From NCBI GenBank assembly GCA_036023115.1, contig JAYKKT010000079.1, positions 17,013,501 to 17,077,500 on the forward strand: a DNA stretch of 64,000 bases. Direction: 5' to 3'. The first letter of the stretch is position 1; the number at the start of each line of letters is the position of its first letter. Shown here piece after piece: positions 29,601-39,080 of the stretch. The translations under genes were made by a program, and so were the position numbers. The notes below the pieces were generated by a model. It did no database searches. It was given only the letters and a program-made list of their open reading frames with translations, and was not told where the DNA came from. The stretch comes from Brasenia schreberi (taxonomy: Eukaryota > Streptophyta > Magnoliopsida > Nymphaeales > Cabombaceae).

Positions 29601-31121
29601 TCATACAAGGTGACAGAAAATGATAACAATAAGGCCCTTTATAACTATTCTCTTAATAAAGTTGCAGTTTCACACAACAAATTATGTTAGCCACTTTCAG
29701 GAATAACGATATGTAAGAATCCATGTGGATACTACTAATGCTGCATAAAACAGACATTTCCAGTCCCGAAAGATGGTTCTGCATGGGAACTTGTCTCAGT
29801 AGAGATGTCAGCATAGAACTCTATTATCATAGTTCAGCCGCTGTAGCTTGTCACAGGGCCCGATATAATGGAGGGGTTGTATTATGTAGTCAACAGAAAG
29901 CATATGATTTTGTCGATCTTTTATCAAAAAGTGCAAACTTTTCCTGCGAGGTGGTGCACTCAATCTATCAAAAAACTGAAGGTAAGCATGATTGGACAAA
30001 ATTGAATACTATGATGGTAGACTCCAAGGAATTTATTCCATTTTACTGTTCAATTGACCCTGCCTAGTGCAGAAAAGAGCTTCATTAAGTTTAAAAATAA
30101 GGTACATATCGCATGAAAACTATGTTAGATGGTGCCGCAGACTTAAAGTAAGTGTGGCATACATGTATATGGTGCTGAAATTCACTCTAGTATCCAGTTG
30201 ACATAAGAGTTTGGTACTTAACATTGCATATGTTAAAATTGTACACCAAATACCAGTTTTTTAACACAAAACTAACGGTGTATATCTTACACATCATGTT
30301 GAGACTGTTGCCCCATCAATAAACGCATATACGATGTTCTTCAGCCCTGTATCGTCCGGATTTTCCGCAAAAATAGATTGTGGTAGAAACAGATGCAACA
30401 CATACTCCACTTTCCGAGATGTTGAAACCAACTAAACGCTTATGTAAGTAGACAACTCCACCAAAGAAGCAGAAAAAGCAGTAACTTGCATTATTGAGAA
30501 TCATCCTTAGAGGCAAACAAACTTAGGCACATCAATAACGACCGCTAATAATTCTTTTCTTTTGACGAGTTAAAGGGAATTGCAACTATAACTTAGGATG
30601 TCCAAAATGACCAGGTTGGACTTCACAAGGCGCTTAAATAACATCATCGGGCTTTGAGATTACCAATTAAACCGTATATCTCCAAGCTACATTAACAAAC
30701 GATTGATGAAGTTTTCCCACTAATGTAGAGCTGCCAAAAACGGAAAACAATATCGTCTTCCACTAGTGATTTTTTCCATGACAGCGTGTTCGATAAACTA
30801 CCAATTAGAAAGAAGTGTAAAGAGTACATCAGAAGGGAAGCAAACACAGTACATTGCCCAGAACAATACTGTAGAAACAGATTCAACTTCAGCTGGCAAC
30901 ACCGGAACCAAGCTATTCGGCAAGAAGAGAAAGAAACAATTAAGAAAGTACCAAGTGAAACATCCGTCGCTTCCGACAAGACGATACTCGACGGGATTCG
31001 TCATCAGAGGCGGCAACAACACGTTCAGATCGGCGATGTGCGGCCCGGAAAGTGACTCGCTAGTCCGGAAGATCACCCAGAGGAAGACAATCAAGCCGAA
31101 GAACGCCGAGGCCGTCCCCAT
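706..31121 (-). CDS. NUP210: Nuclear pore membrane glycoprotein GP210/NUP210, 30 exons, 3' end outside window
   Basis: This is the membrane-ring nucleoporin GP210, recognised by close agreement with the plant family along its whole length. The start at 31121 gives a signal peptide ([18 protein letters not shown]) followed by [14 protein letters not shown], the conserved mature N-terminus. The lumenal part is a chain of Ig-like/BIG2-type repeats. Exons, high to low: 31121-30952, 29375-29110, 22941-22766, 22663-22447, 21694-21348, 20061-19885, 19786-19651, 19568-19420, 15242-15131, 15062-14455, 14307-14184, 14100-13826, 12805-12689, 12600-12538, 11014-10823, 9154-9095, 9011-8943, 8773-8627, 8331-8212, 7470-7351, 7183-7028, 6951-6886, 6722-6610, 3812-3419, 1988-1886, 1754-1624, 1439-1368, 1228-1147, 1073-966, 844-706. 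All introns are GT-AG, and 5,009 nt (1,669 codons plus 2 nt) remain open and in phase, so the gene looks intact. The last roughly 250-280 residues, including the transmembrane segment, were not found in 1-705 and must lie beyond the window. Known role of the family: anchoring the pore complex in the nuclear envelope. Confidence 0.96.
2553..2612. repeat. Compound microsatellite (CA)n(TA)n
   Basis: An uninterrupted run of CA dinucleotides passes directly into TA dinucleotides. It lies in the 1989-3418 intron of NUP210. The CA-to-TA order is the same as in the larger microsatellite at 41439-41531. Confidence 0.95.
4179..4749. mobile_element. Non-autonomous TIR element rich in GTATCGTATGATAC palindromes
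   Basis: The left end begins CAATGTTATAAAAATTGTAT and the right end, reverse-complemented, begins CAATGTTTTAAATATCGTAT: imperfect terminal inverted repeats of about 20 bp. The flanks AGAAAGAT and AGTAAGAT could be a decayed 8-bp target duplication, as in hAT elements. Inside, short palindromes such as ATCATATGAT and GTATCGTATGATAC recur. No coding capacity is seen. It lies in the 3813-6609 intron of NUP210. The hAT assignment is inference. Confidence 0.6.
4750..6609. other. NUP210 intron, no recognisable content
   Basis: This is the rest of the 2.8-kb intron between the exons at 6722-6610 and 3812-3419. I see no gene, RNA gene or clear repeat in it. Confidence 0.5.
8378..8562 (-). mobile_element. 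Head-plus-tail SINE (Au-like head, RTE tail), 5' truncated, with TSD
   Basis: Read on the minus strand, the unit starts inside the head (TTGCATGGCTGGTCCCATGC), passes GGTTGCGTTAGGCTTCCGAC and ends in AGGATTAGTTGTTGTTGTTG. It is flanked by GAGTGAAGCCT at 8367-8377 and 8563-8573, a perfect 11-bp target-site duplication. It fills most of the small NUP210 intron 8332-8626, only 47 bp from a splice site, without disturbing the exon frames. The head resembles the angiosperm Au SINE family as I remember it; the tail equals the 3' end of the RTE LINEs in this window. Confidence 0.88.
9503..9670 (+). mobile_element. Partial second copy of the GTATCGTATGATAC TIR element
   Basis: It begins CAATGTTATTAAAATCGTAT, close to the left terminus of the element at 4179-4749, and contains the palindrome ATCGTATGATACGAT and further ATCGTATnnTATGAT-type stretches. 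I cannot find a matching right terminus, so the end given is approximate. Confidence 0.5.
10024..10220 (-). pseudogene. Inserted fragment of a plant hnRNP/RRM gene with 11-bp flanking duplication
   Basis: On the minus strand the segment encodes part of an RNA-recognition motif: FIGGVSWE (RNP2), then [20 protein letters not shown], and [10 protein letters not shown] in place of the usual RGFGFVVF (RNP1). This is typical of plant heterogeneous nuclear ribonucleoprotein 1-like proteins. Only the first RRM is present, with no intron and no poly(A). The segment is bounded by perfect direct repeats TGGATATTCCA (10013-10023 and 10221-10231), so it entered as a 197-bp insertion. The surrounding DNA (about 9950-10510) is itself repeat-like, with CGACACGGGTGCGACAC and similar CACCCGTGT stretches. 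It sits in the NUP210 intron 9155-10822. Confidence 0.8.
11015..12537. other. NUP210 intron, no recognisable content
   Basis: This 1.5-kb intron contains a few open frames on both strands, but none resembles a known protein. The exons on each side join in phase (..NSK / EMMLIFGG..), so no exon is missing here. Confidence 0.6.
12806..13825. other. NUP210 intron, no recognisable content
   Basis: A 1.0-kb AT-rich intron. I see no repeat termini, tRNA signature or coding similarity. Confidence 0.5.
15654..15850 (+). mobile_element. Full-length 197-bp SINE: Au-like head fused to RTE LINE tail, 20-bp TSD
   Basis: The unit starts ACTCCGCCTATGTAAGGAAT and has a box-B-like GGTCCCAAGCCC. It continues through GGAGGGTTGTGTTAGGCTTC and ACTTTGTCGGACTTAA, then CATGGATTCT / AGAATCCATG, which can pair across an A-rich loop. 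It ends in GTATGGGAAAAGGCTTAG plus (TTGTAG)n. Perfect 20-bp direct repeats TATATACAGACATACACAGA (15634-15653, 15851-15870) prove a single insertion. Head and tail correspond to the two ends of the full-length RTE LINE at 34382-37607. It lies in NUP210 intron 15243-19419, antisense to the gene. Confidence 0.93.
16672..17800 (-). mobile_element. RTE LINE fragment (RT and C-terminal region), both ends truncated
   Basis: On the minus strand it encodes [23 protein letters not shown] and [22 protein letters not shown] reverse transcriptase blocks, [13 protein letters not shown], and the C-terminal [18 protein letters not shown] block. The metal-binding box reads [11 protein letters not shown]. Several frameshifts break the frame. 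The (TTG)n tail and the endonuclease domain are missing. Confidence 0.88.
17956..18228 (-). mobile_element. 5'-truncated RTE LINE 3' end, 273 bp, 16-bp TSD
   Basis: Minus-strand reading gives the C-terminal end of the RTE protein ([20 protein letters not shown] .. [20 protein letters not shown] .. RIHVADPV) and the standard tail ending in TTGTTGTTG. Perfect repeats TTCGCTTTCAAACTAC at 17940-17955 and 18229-18244 mark a target-primed insertion. The protein end is intact, so the insertion is young. Confidence 0.92.
18595..19265 (-). mobile_element. Old, strongly diverged RTE LINE relic
   Basis: Order and wording follow the minus-strand LINE sequence at low identity: CCCATACTAAGTGGAGACGG, ACATGGATTCTTGAG, TTCTCATTGATATCTCTTTG, GGGATGCAATGCACACTGA and the TTTATTCTGCTAACTC stretch all have counterparts at the same spacing in the 16672-17800 and 34382-37607 copies. 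No open frame survives. This points to an older round of RTE activity in the same intron. Confidence 0.65.
20440..20483 (-). mobile_element. 44-bp RTE-tail-only insertion with perfect 16-bp TSD
   Basis: The insert read on the minus strand starts GTAGCCGACCCCGTCTAGTA and ends GGCTTAGTTGTTGTTG. Perfect repeats TCTTTATAAATGTGTA flank it at 20424-20439 and 20484-20499. It is an extreme 5' truncation, or a micro-SINE, in NUP210 intron 20062-21347. Confidence 0.93.
23356..26336 (+). mobile_element. RTE-clade LINE, near full-length coding region, inactivated
   Basis: An endonuclease domain comes first ([43 protein letters not shown]), then reverse transcriptase ([44 protein letters not shown]), then the C-terminal [10 protein letters not shown] block and a tail GTATGGGAAAAGGCTTAG(TTG)n. 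It starts at the endonuclease, so the 5' UTR is missing. It is dead: stops occur early in the endonuclease region, near 25281 and inside TKHI*DEV. The FADD metal-binding box reads FAYD (25505-25520), losing an essential Asp. A 78-bp LINE tail is nested inside. It lies in the 6.2-kb NUP210 intron, antisense to the gene. Confidence 0.95.
23589..23666 (-). mobile_element. 78-bp RTE tail insertion nested in the LINE
   Basis: The sequence ACAACAACAACTAAGCCTTT .. CACAGATCTCTATCTAC is the reverse-strand RTE tail. It splits the endonuclease region of the surrounding LINE between ..GTAGACATACAACGAT and ATATGGTGACC... The direct repeat ACAACGAT (23581-23588, 23667-23674) is 8 bp or slightly longer. Confidence 0.88.
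26337..29109. other. Rest of NUP210 intron 2, no clear content
   Basis: This AT-rich intron sequence between the LINE and exon 2 carries no recognisable gene. A stretch near 27290-27440 gives [18 protein letters not shown] in one frame and [14 protein letters not shown] in another, but I cannot name it and the frames are broken. Confidence 0.4.
29376..30951. other. NUP210 intron 1, no clear content
   Basis: This is the first intron, from donor TTG|GTACTT to acceptor CTCAG|GTCATGG. One plus-strand open frame (29723-30067) has no recognisable similarity and codon use unlike the neighbouring exons. Confidence 0.5.
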
Positions 31122-31460
31122 CTTTCCGCGATTGTTCGTGCTCGCTTCAGACGAAAGAATGCCTGCAGAAAAGAATTGGCGTCGGAGAAAGAGGAACAAC
31201 GAACAAATGAAGAGGCATGAGACGAGAGATAGAAGCAGAAAAGCAGTATTGGGATGGAGGAAAGAGAGAAGATAACTCGCCTTCACTCTGTCATCCTGTT
31301 GACGCCCTAGTGAACTTCGCGGGAAAACTCCCTCTTTCAACCTTTTTGTCTGGCAGTGCTGTCCGTACATTCTCGCAATCGTCGTATCGGACCGTATTGT
31401 ACACTTACGCATACACGCGTATCATTTACCCGCTACATTTCTATATCGTATTTGTCGTTT
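31122..31460 (-). promoter_or_regulatory. 5' UTR and proximal promoter region of NUP210
   Basis: This is the region immediately upstream of the NUP210 start codon, more GC-rich (to about 31400) than the AT-rich DNA that follows. I could not place a convincing TATA box, so the limits are only positional. An open frame that runs from 31412 into exon 1 is not evidence of a longer protein, because the signal peptide starts at the Met at 31121. Confidence 0.4.
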
Positions 31461-32315
31461 AATTAAATAGTTCTCAACAAAAAAACGAAATTAATAAATC
31501 AATAAAGTCCTACAATGTAAAAATACATAAGTTCATAATCTTTTTACTACATATAAACTCTTTTTCAAAAAAAAAACTTAAAATTATTACTATAGTTTCT
31601 CTCTCTTTCCACACATGTTCACTCTAATACTTCTATCATTGATTCTATATTATCACAGTCGTCCAAGTCCTATGTAATTTCTACCCTACCATCGACAATA
31701 TTTTCCTTCTCTCTCTTTCTTGTGTACCTTATATCACTCTCAATATATTTTCAACCTTATTCAATTCTCACACAATTTTACTACAAACATTATTTAAAGT
31801 CTTATGTTGATCTAATGAAGAATAAAATAAAAATAAATAAACAATCAATTTGCAAAAAGATGATTGAGACAAAGTGAGTATCGCCGATGAAAGAGGCGTA
31901 CATCTGACATGTCAAGTCTTGCAATGATCTATTTGTTAATATTTATTTTAATTGTCAGTAATTTTTGTGCATCGTTCACCTGAAATGTCTATCCATTTGC
32001 AATGAAAATAAAGGCGTACATTCAACCTTTATTTTCTCCGTTCACCTGAAATGTCTGTTGTTACTGTCCTCCTAGGACTCTACTTTCTATCCATTTGTCA
32101 TGAGATAAAACTATATTTTGTGTGGGATTTATTGAGATAAGAGTTTGAAAGTAAGGAAAAGGTTGGAAAGTGATCAAACGAAATTGTTAAAGAGAGATAC
32201 AACATTTCGAAAAGGAGAGTTGAAGAGTGTGTTTTAGAGACAAATTATTAAAAGAAAGAATAAGATTAAAAGAGGAAAAGGTTGTTCTGAGGAAGAAAGA
32301 AGCCGAGAGATCGTT

Positions 32316-32330
32316 GGGGGGGGGGGGGGG
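32316..32330. repeat. Poly(G) run, 15 nt
   Basis: Fifteen consecutive G on the plus strand within GA-rich DNA. Runs of this kind are prone to sequencing and assembly error. Confidence 0.85.
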
Positions 32331-32688
32331 AAGAAGATGATAAGCAAGAAGGAGAAGAGAGAGAATATGTAATAGGGATAATTTAGGAAATTATGTAAAA
32401 TAGGTGTATGTTTAGTAAAATGAAACGTATGAAACCATGCTTAGAAAACCTATCACTATGTCACGATTCAAGTACTCCAGGTCTGAACCTAGCTCGACCA
32501 GAAGCAACTCGAAACTGAGTTGATTTCACATTATATAGAGAGAGAAAGAGGGGGGATACAGTGTATAACATTTTTGTCATAAACATACATTTACGTACAT
32601 TAATGTGCTTATTATATGTATATTGTATATAGATAATACATTTAAGATGGGCACGTGTACAATATGTATTTATATATATAATGTATAT

Positions 32689-32790
32689 TTTTTTGTTACA
32701 AGAGGATGGTAAAGCCTAACACATCCTCCAGGAGTTTGAACTCCCCACCTGCAGCAACAGTGTTAGAGAATGCTGCCGTTGAATGCTCTC
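32689..32790 (-). mobile_element. tRNA-derived SINE with TTGTAACAAAAA tail
   Basis: On the minus strand: an A-box-like region, then CTGTTGCTGCAGGTGGGGAG and a box-B-like GAGTTCAAACTCC, ending in CCTCTTGTAACAAAAAAA. The same order occurs at 38961-39080 and 42062-42181, so it is a family rather than a solitary tRNA relic. Confidence 0.7.
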
Positions 32791-34381
32791 TCTCTCTATA
32801 TATATAATATAATGTATTTAATGCAATACCGTTTCTTTGTTTCCGTTGGACTTGTCTAGCGGTGTTCTTCTTGGTGAATCAAAATAATACGTGTCTGTAT
32901 ATATAAAACAAATAATATGTGTCTGTGTATGTATATATATATATATATTCATATGTATACATGTATATGTATATACAGAGATATGTGTATGTGGGGGTCA
33001 TAGGATGGAGCTGTACCAGACCCGAACACAACCAGTTTAGGCTTTGGACGCGAAGAAAAATCAGGTCGGATCTGCATCACCTACTTTGACCCTAACCCGA
33101 CCTGGCCACTCTTGTTGCCAAACCTATAGCATGACAAGAACTGATAAGCATATAAAAGAGAATGCAGATATATTCATGTAGCAATATGGACAGTCATATA
33201 TGATATTATAGTATCATATTATTCAATATTGCGTGGCATTATTTCTTAGACCTCTTTCTTTTATTCTGGGACTCGATCAAGTTTCATGGATCCGGATTCC
33301 GGTTGAAGAAACCATGCACATTGGGTCGGTCGTAGGCTCGTAGCAGTGACTTGGGACATGCCATTGTGAAACGAGGACACGTCCATGCATCGCTAAATAA
33401 GTATGCAGGATGAGGATCACAGATTCACAGCTTTTGGTTTTAGCACGTCTTTTTCCGGCTCCACATGTCGGAACCTATTACCGGACGGTCAACGACACCT
33501 CACACCGCCCAACGGTTCCAACTCTTTTTTATTATTGGGGCGGGGATCCGGCCATTACCGCCACCAAGAGGAAATCACGTAGTGTCCCAAGAAACAGCCC
33601 GGCTATCACCCACTTTGGGCCCCCATCTCACTCATGGAGGAAGTCTCTCTCCCTCTCTCTCTCTCTAACGTCGTCGAAAGTGCTCCTGGTGCGGTAACAG
33701 AGCCCATATGAACAATCCACGGTAAAATCGGTACCGCTGAAATCCATTAGAACATGAATGTCGAAGAATTCAAACAAGCTTTTATTGTTCACTTCTAGTA
33801 TGCCACACATCAAAACAGTACAAGCTGCGCCATCGTGAACAGATGAGGCTGCTCGTTGTTTGAAGCCATGAGCTCCATCGCGAATCGGCGTATTTACAGC
33901 TTGAATGATAAAACAGACTGAGCCAAGTTTGCCAACTTGTTGAGTTGGGATCTCTTGGCCTGCTAGTGTGTGTGTCTCTGCGTGTTGCATGTGCACAAGC
34001 TCATGCAAGCCAACCTCCGTTTGTTTTTTAGAGGTCGAGCAAAGATGAGGATGGAACATGAAGAGATCGTACAAGCCGATTCAGATAGAGAAACGGTGTT
34101 TGCGTTCAGCTCATATGGCTTCATGAGCAGCTCATGTTCAGCTTGTCCGGTTCATGAACCAAACACAAGCCGCAAACGAGTTTGGCAAGAGCTGCACCAT
34201 GGGCTTGAGGATGGCAAATGGGCCAGTGGAGGGCGCAGGCACCCAAACAGTAGTGGATCCATGGATCCACATTGTTGGGTCTCTTTTTCCCTCGTGGGTA
34301 ACAGGTAGACGCAGGCACCCAAACAGTAGTGGATCCACATTGTGGTGTCCAAATTCGATTTTTTTTTAATTAAGTATTCAA

Positions 34382-37300
34382 CACAACAACAAACAACAAC
34401 TAAGCCTTTTCCCATACTAGACGGGGTCGGCTACATGGATTCTTTGTTTCCACACAGCTCTATCATGTGTCGTGTTAGCAGTTAACTCACAATAAGCTAG
34501 ATCATTCTTTATTGGCAACACTTTTGTTGTCGTTCTCTTCCTCTTTTAATACTTTCCAAATTTAGTTTTTCATACATTTTTAATGGTTCTTTTTATCTTC
34601 TTTTATGTCCAAACCATCTTAAACTATATCCTCTCATTTTATCCTCTATCGGTGATACTCCTAATTTGTTTCTAATAACCTCATTATATACAGGGTCTTT
34701 TCTTCTATGACCACTCATCCATCTCAACATCTTTATTTTTGTCACAAACATCTTTTGTACATGTTGATGATTAACTGCCCAACACTCATAACCATAAAAC
34801 ATTGCAGGTCTAATTACTGCTCTATAATATTTACCTTTTAACTTTAATGGTATATTCTTATCACAAAGAATACCTGATGCTCCTCTCCATTTCAACCAAC
34901 CAGCATTAATTTTATGCGTAACATCTCCATCAATTCTTTCATCACTTTGAAAATTTGACCCTAGAGAGCGAGTACACTTATACCCATATATAAGAACAAG
35001 GGAGATATTCAGAATTATGCAAATTATCAAGGTATCAAGTTAATGAACCATACTTTGAAATTGTATAAAAGAATTATCGAACGTAGGTTAAGAAAAGTAT
35101 CAAGTACAATAGAGAACCGATTTGGATTCATGCCAGGCATATCTACTGTTGAAGCGATTCACCTTTTGAGACATCTTATGAAACATTTTAGAGCAAAACA
35201 GAAAGACTTTCACATGATATTTATTGATGTAGAAAAAGCTTACGATAGGGTATCAAGAGAGGTTCTTTGGAGAACCTAGGAAAAAAAAGGTATCCCATTG
35301 GCATATGTTAACCTTATGAGAGATATGTACGATGGTGCAAAAACATCAGTGAGGACTAATAAAGGAATGACAGACTTCTTTGAAGTTAATATTGGGTTAC
35401 ATCAAGGATCAACTTTAAGTCCATACTTATTTATAATGGTGATTGATGAGTTAACAAAACATATTCAAGATAAAGTACCTTGGTGTATGTTATTTTAAGA
35501 TGACATTGTGTTAGTGGAGGAGTCTAAAAACAAAGTTAATAGAAAATTGAAACTACGGAGAGAAACATTAGAAAGTGAAGTCCTCTGATTTAGTAGAACA
35601 AAGACATAATATATGGAATGTAAGTTTGATCATTTGGTTACTTTAGATGATATAGAAATTAAAATTGGCACATATTGCATCCACCAAGGCATCTTTTGGT
35701 TTATCCATATTTCATTAAATATTCTTGTGAGATATGTGATTCTTATTTCTCCTAGTATTTTCCAAACTTCTATAGGAATATTGTCTTGTCCTACCGATTT
35801 ACCATCCTTTATATGTTTCAGAGTCTCTTTAACTTTATTCTTTTCAATATGTGATAGAAATTATGGTTTATATATTTTTCTAATTTGACTAACTCTTCAA
35901 AGTTAATATTAACATCTTTATTTTTATTAGAAAGCTTATAAAAATAGTTTTTCCATCTATTTCTTATGTCATCATTTGCCACTACAATTTTTTTATCCTC
36001 GTCTTTGATGCATCTAACATAATTAAGATCTTTAGTTTTATTATCTCTAGCCCTAGCTATCCTAAAAATATCTCTTTCACCCTCTTTTAAGTTGAGTTTT
36101 TTATATAAATCCTCTCAAAATTTAGCTTTTGCTTCACTCACGGCCTTTTTCACTTCTTTATTTGCTTTCTTATAAGCCTCTAAAGTTTCACTAGTTTTCT
36201 TAGCATAATGTATTTTGTAACATGCCCTCTTTGTCTTGATTTTATTTTGTACTACTTCACTCCACCACCAAGCTTCTTTTTGTGCCGATACACCTTCCTT
36301 AGATACACCTAACACATCTTTCGCCACTTTTCTAATATGAGTAGCTATATTGTTCCACATATCATAAGGTGTACCAACATAATTTCAAACATCTCCTTGA
36401 AGGACTTTATGTTTAAATATATCTTTTTTCTCTTTTTGAGGTTCCACCATTTAGTCCGAATAGCTCGATGCACTCTTTTATTCTTTGTCCATTTTTTTAT
36501 TTGCAAATCAACAACTAAAAGTTGATGTTGAGTGGTTGAGCTTTCTCCTTAAATTATCTTGCAATCATCTCTATCTTTTTTTCTATAAATAAAGTAATCA
36601 ATTTGTGTTTATGATAAGCTACTCTTATAAGTAATTAAATATTCATCTCATTTTTTGAAGATTGGATTGACTATAAAGAAATCAAATGTTATAGCAAAAT
36701 TTAAAATCTTCCTACCTTCCTCCTTTATATCCCGAAAACCAAAGTTTCCATGAATACCTTGATATCCCAATGCCTCTTTAACGACATGTCCATTTAAGTG
36801 TCCTCCTAAACAAATCATCTCCCTTTGTGTAATCTTTTGAATTGCCTTATGTAACTCTTCCCAAAAATTGTATTTATACTATCTTCTAGTCCTACTTGAG
36901 GTGCGTAAGCACAAACTATATTCAAAACATTTACTCTTAACACTAATTTCAACCTCATGATTCGGTAATCATATTGTTGTATGTCTATTACACTATCTTG
37001 TAAATCTTTGTTTATAATAATACCAACTATGTTTTGAGCCTTTTCCTTACCTGAGTACCATAATTTAAAACTTATATCCTCTATCTCTTTTGCTTTTTTT
37101 CAACCCACTTTGTCTCTTGTAAACATAAAATATTAATCTTTCTCCGAATCATACTATCTATCACATCTGTTAGCTTACCGAATAATGTTTCGATATTCCA
37201 AGAACCAATATAAATCTTATTATCTAGGACTAGCTTCCTTACCCCCGCATCCGTTCATATTGAAAATGCGGAGACCCTCTTTGTAAATTATTTACTACAT

Positions 37301-37607
37301 TCAGTCGACAATGTAGTGAGACTAACTTCTTTTTCTACACCCGTTCATGATGTGAGAACCCTCTCTGCAATTGATTCACTATATGAAGGTGAAAATATAG
37401 TGACCCTTACTTACTTATCACTGTATTCGGGCTCTCCAGCGCGTCGTTAGGCGGGGATGCCCAAAGCAATACTCATAATTTATTTAATCCATGGTATAAA
37501 AATATGACAAAGTTTGACGCTGGTTATCGGAAGCCTAACACAACCTTCCTCCTTTATCCGGGCTTGGGACCGCAATACAAGGGTGATCCCTTACATGGGC
37601 GGAGTTG
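34382..37607 (-). mobile_element. Full-length RTE LINE (3,226 bp) with SINE-like 5' head, 14-bp TSD and internal inversion
   Basis: Perfect repeats AATTAAGTATTCAA at 34368-34381 and 37608-37621 show that everything between is one insertion. On the minus strand it begins CAACTCCGCCCATGTAAGGG, the same head as the 197-bp SINE (GGTCCCAAGCCCGGATAAAG, TTGTGTTAGGCTTCCGA). A 5' UTR follows (about 37470-37220, with GCATCCCCGCCTAACGACGC), then the endonuclease (GSWNIETL region near 37200), RT and C-terminal parts, ending in CTTAGTTGTTGTTTG. An internal block (34965-35685) is inverted, and many stops and frameshifts are present, so it is inactive. Confidence 0.95.
34965..35685 (+). other. Inverted ~720-bp internal block of the LINE (RT domain)
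   Basis: Within a minus-strand LINE, this block reads in the plus direction: AGCGAGTACACTTATACCCA through [20 protein letters not shown] and [13 protein letters not shown] to GGCACATATTGCATCCACC. Compared with the uninverted copies, about 10 nt are missing at one junction and about 20 nt at the other. The metal-binding box is lost ([10 protein letters not shown]). Confidence 0.92.
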
Positions 37608-38960
37608 AATTAAGTATTCAAATATTAAAAAAATTAAGAAATTTTAAAGCTTGCCTTACTCGAACATGAAATAAAAATTTAATTTATGGGATCTTTACAA
37701 ATGAAATAAAAGAAATTGAAAAACTTAAGATAGTTGGAATTTTGAGAAAAAACAACCTTCTCCACCACATGTTATCCCGCTTTAAGATGAAAGCTGGAAA
37801 TTTCTCTGATCGGTTCCCCAGCTGAATCCGAACCTCTTTTTCTCTTAAATTTAAGCAAGACTAATGAGATATTAATGCGGTTAAGAAATTAGACATGCCC
37901 TGTTCCAACAGGAACCGAACCATGTCAGCAACCAGAGCGGGGGAGTACTGGTTCAGTTCCTAGTTCTAGTTTATACGAAACCAGAATCCCATCGGAACCG
38001 AAACTGGCAGTTCGGAACCATTGGTCTCATGAATTCTTTTTTTTTTGTCAAAATTCAAAATTGTTTAATATTTTATGGGTTAAAAGCTAAGCTGAAACCT
38101 ACTAGATTTCGGTTCGGTTCTGGTTTGTATGGAACCAGGAAGCGGCCGTGTCTACAAGAATATGATGGAAGAAACTGTTTAAGTAAAACAAATAACAAAT
38201 AGAGTGCATCAAAGATACCACACTACCTCCTCTTCAAAGAGAAACTAGAAATGAGCACCAAAACCGGGCACTTGATTCGGCAACGTGCAAGACAAGTGCG
38301 CCGAAATTGTGAAAATGCACACCAACATGGATCGTCCCTATTTGAAGTAGGGATTGCAAGACCCAAACAACCTGACTCAAAAAGTTCAAGTCCTTGTCAA
38401 GGTTTAGGCGGCCTGGGTTAGTGTCGTGTATAAAGGAAGGAAGGTCGACTTAAATGTGACATAAACTCAACACACTTTCACCAAAAACCAAAGTTATCGG
38501 TGTGCCACTCGCAGGTCTCGAGTTCAATTCTGGGGTGAAGTGGGTGCAGTCGTGCATGTTCGTTAGGCGCTGGCCTCGCTCAATAACACGAAAAAACAAA
38601 AACAAAGTCATCCGATTTGATCCCAACACAGACACGATTTGAAAACCTATCTTGCAGCAACGAATGCATGTGAGAGAAACGTGGCCTCCTAGACCCAGCA
38701 CATGCCCCTAGCGTTTGACTACCAAAACTAAGCAATGCACCCACATGATTAAGCCTAGCCACTCATAGCCATTGGCCGTAGTCATTAAAAGACATGGTTC
38801 TCATTTATGCAACCCTCATTATTTTTTTAGCTCTATGCCAACCCAAATATTTTTTAATTATTATTTTTCATTACCAAAGACACGAATATCGGAGTCCACT
38901 TAAACTTATATTGAGTTTTTGCTCTTGAAGTTACAATCATGCCCTTCACAAACGGATAGT

Positions 38961-39080
38961 TTTACAAGAAGAGGTTGAAGAGTAACACATACTTACACAT
39001 GCACCTTATGGGAATTGAACTCCCCACCAGGAGCAACGAAACTAGAGCACCCTGCCATTGAGCTAACGCTCTGGTGCGAT
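38961..39080 (-). mobile_element. tRNA-derived SINE, same family as 32689-32790
   Basis: Minus strand: CCAGAGCGTTAGCTCAATGG (A box), GTTTCGTTGCTCCTGGTGGG, GAGTTCAATTCCC (B box), then CCTCTTCTTGTAAAA. The box spacing and the TGCTCCTGGTGGGGAGTTC core match the copy at 42062-42181. Confidence 0.75.

Larger units (their letters stand above)
31461..34367. other. Intergenic DNA
   Basis: AT-rich sequence with no supported gene. It holds a tRNA-derived SINE (listed), a run of 15 G at 32316-32330, short TA and GT repeats around 32650-32950, and a CT run near 33645-33666. Near 34228-34345 the phrase GGCACCCAAACAGTAGTGGA occurs twice, about 80 bp apart. Confidence 0.5.

Noticed and set aside
29723..30067. 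Plus-strand frame of 114 codons in NUP210 intron 1
   Set aside because: No recognisable motif, antisense to the gene, and no splice or promoter support.
30798..31412. 204-codon minus-strand frame that could give NUP210 a longer N-terminus
   Set aside because: The part before the Met at 31121 would bury a clear signal peptide, and the part after the GTACTT donor at 30951 is intron. Only 31121-30952 is exon.
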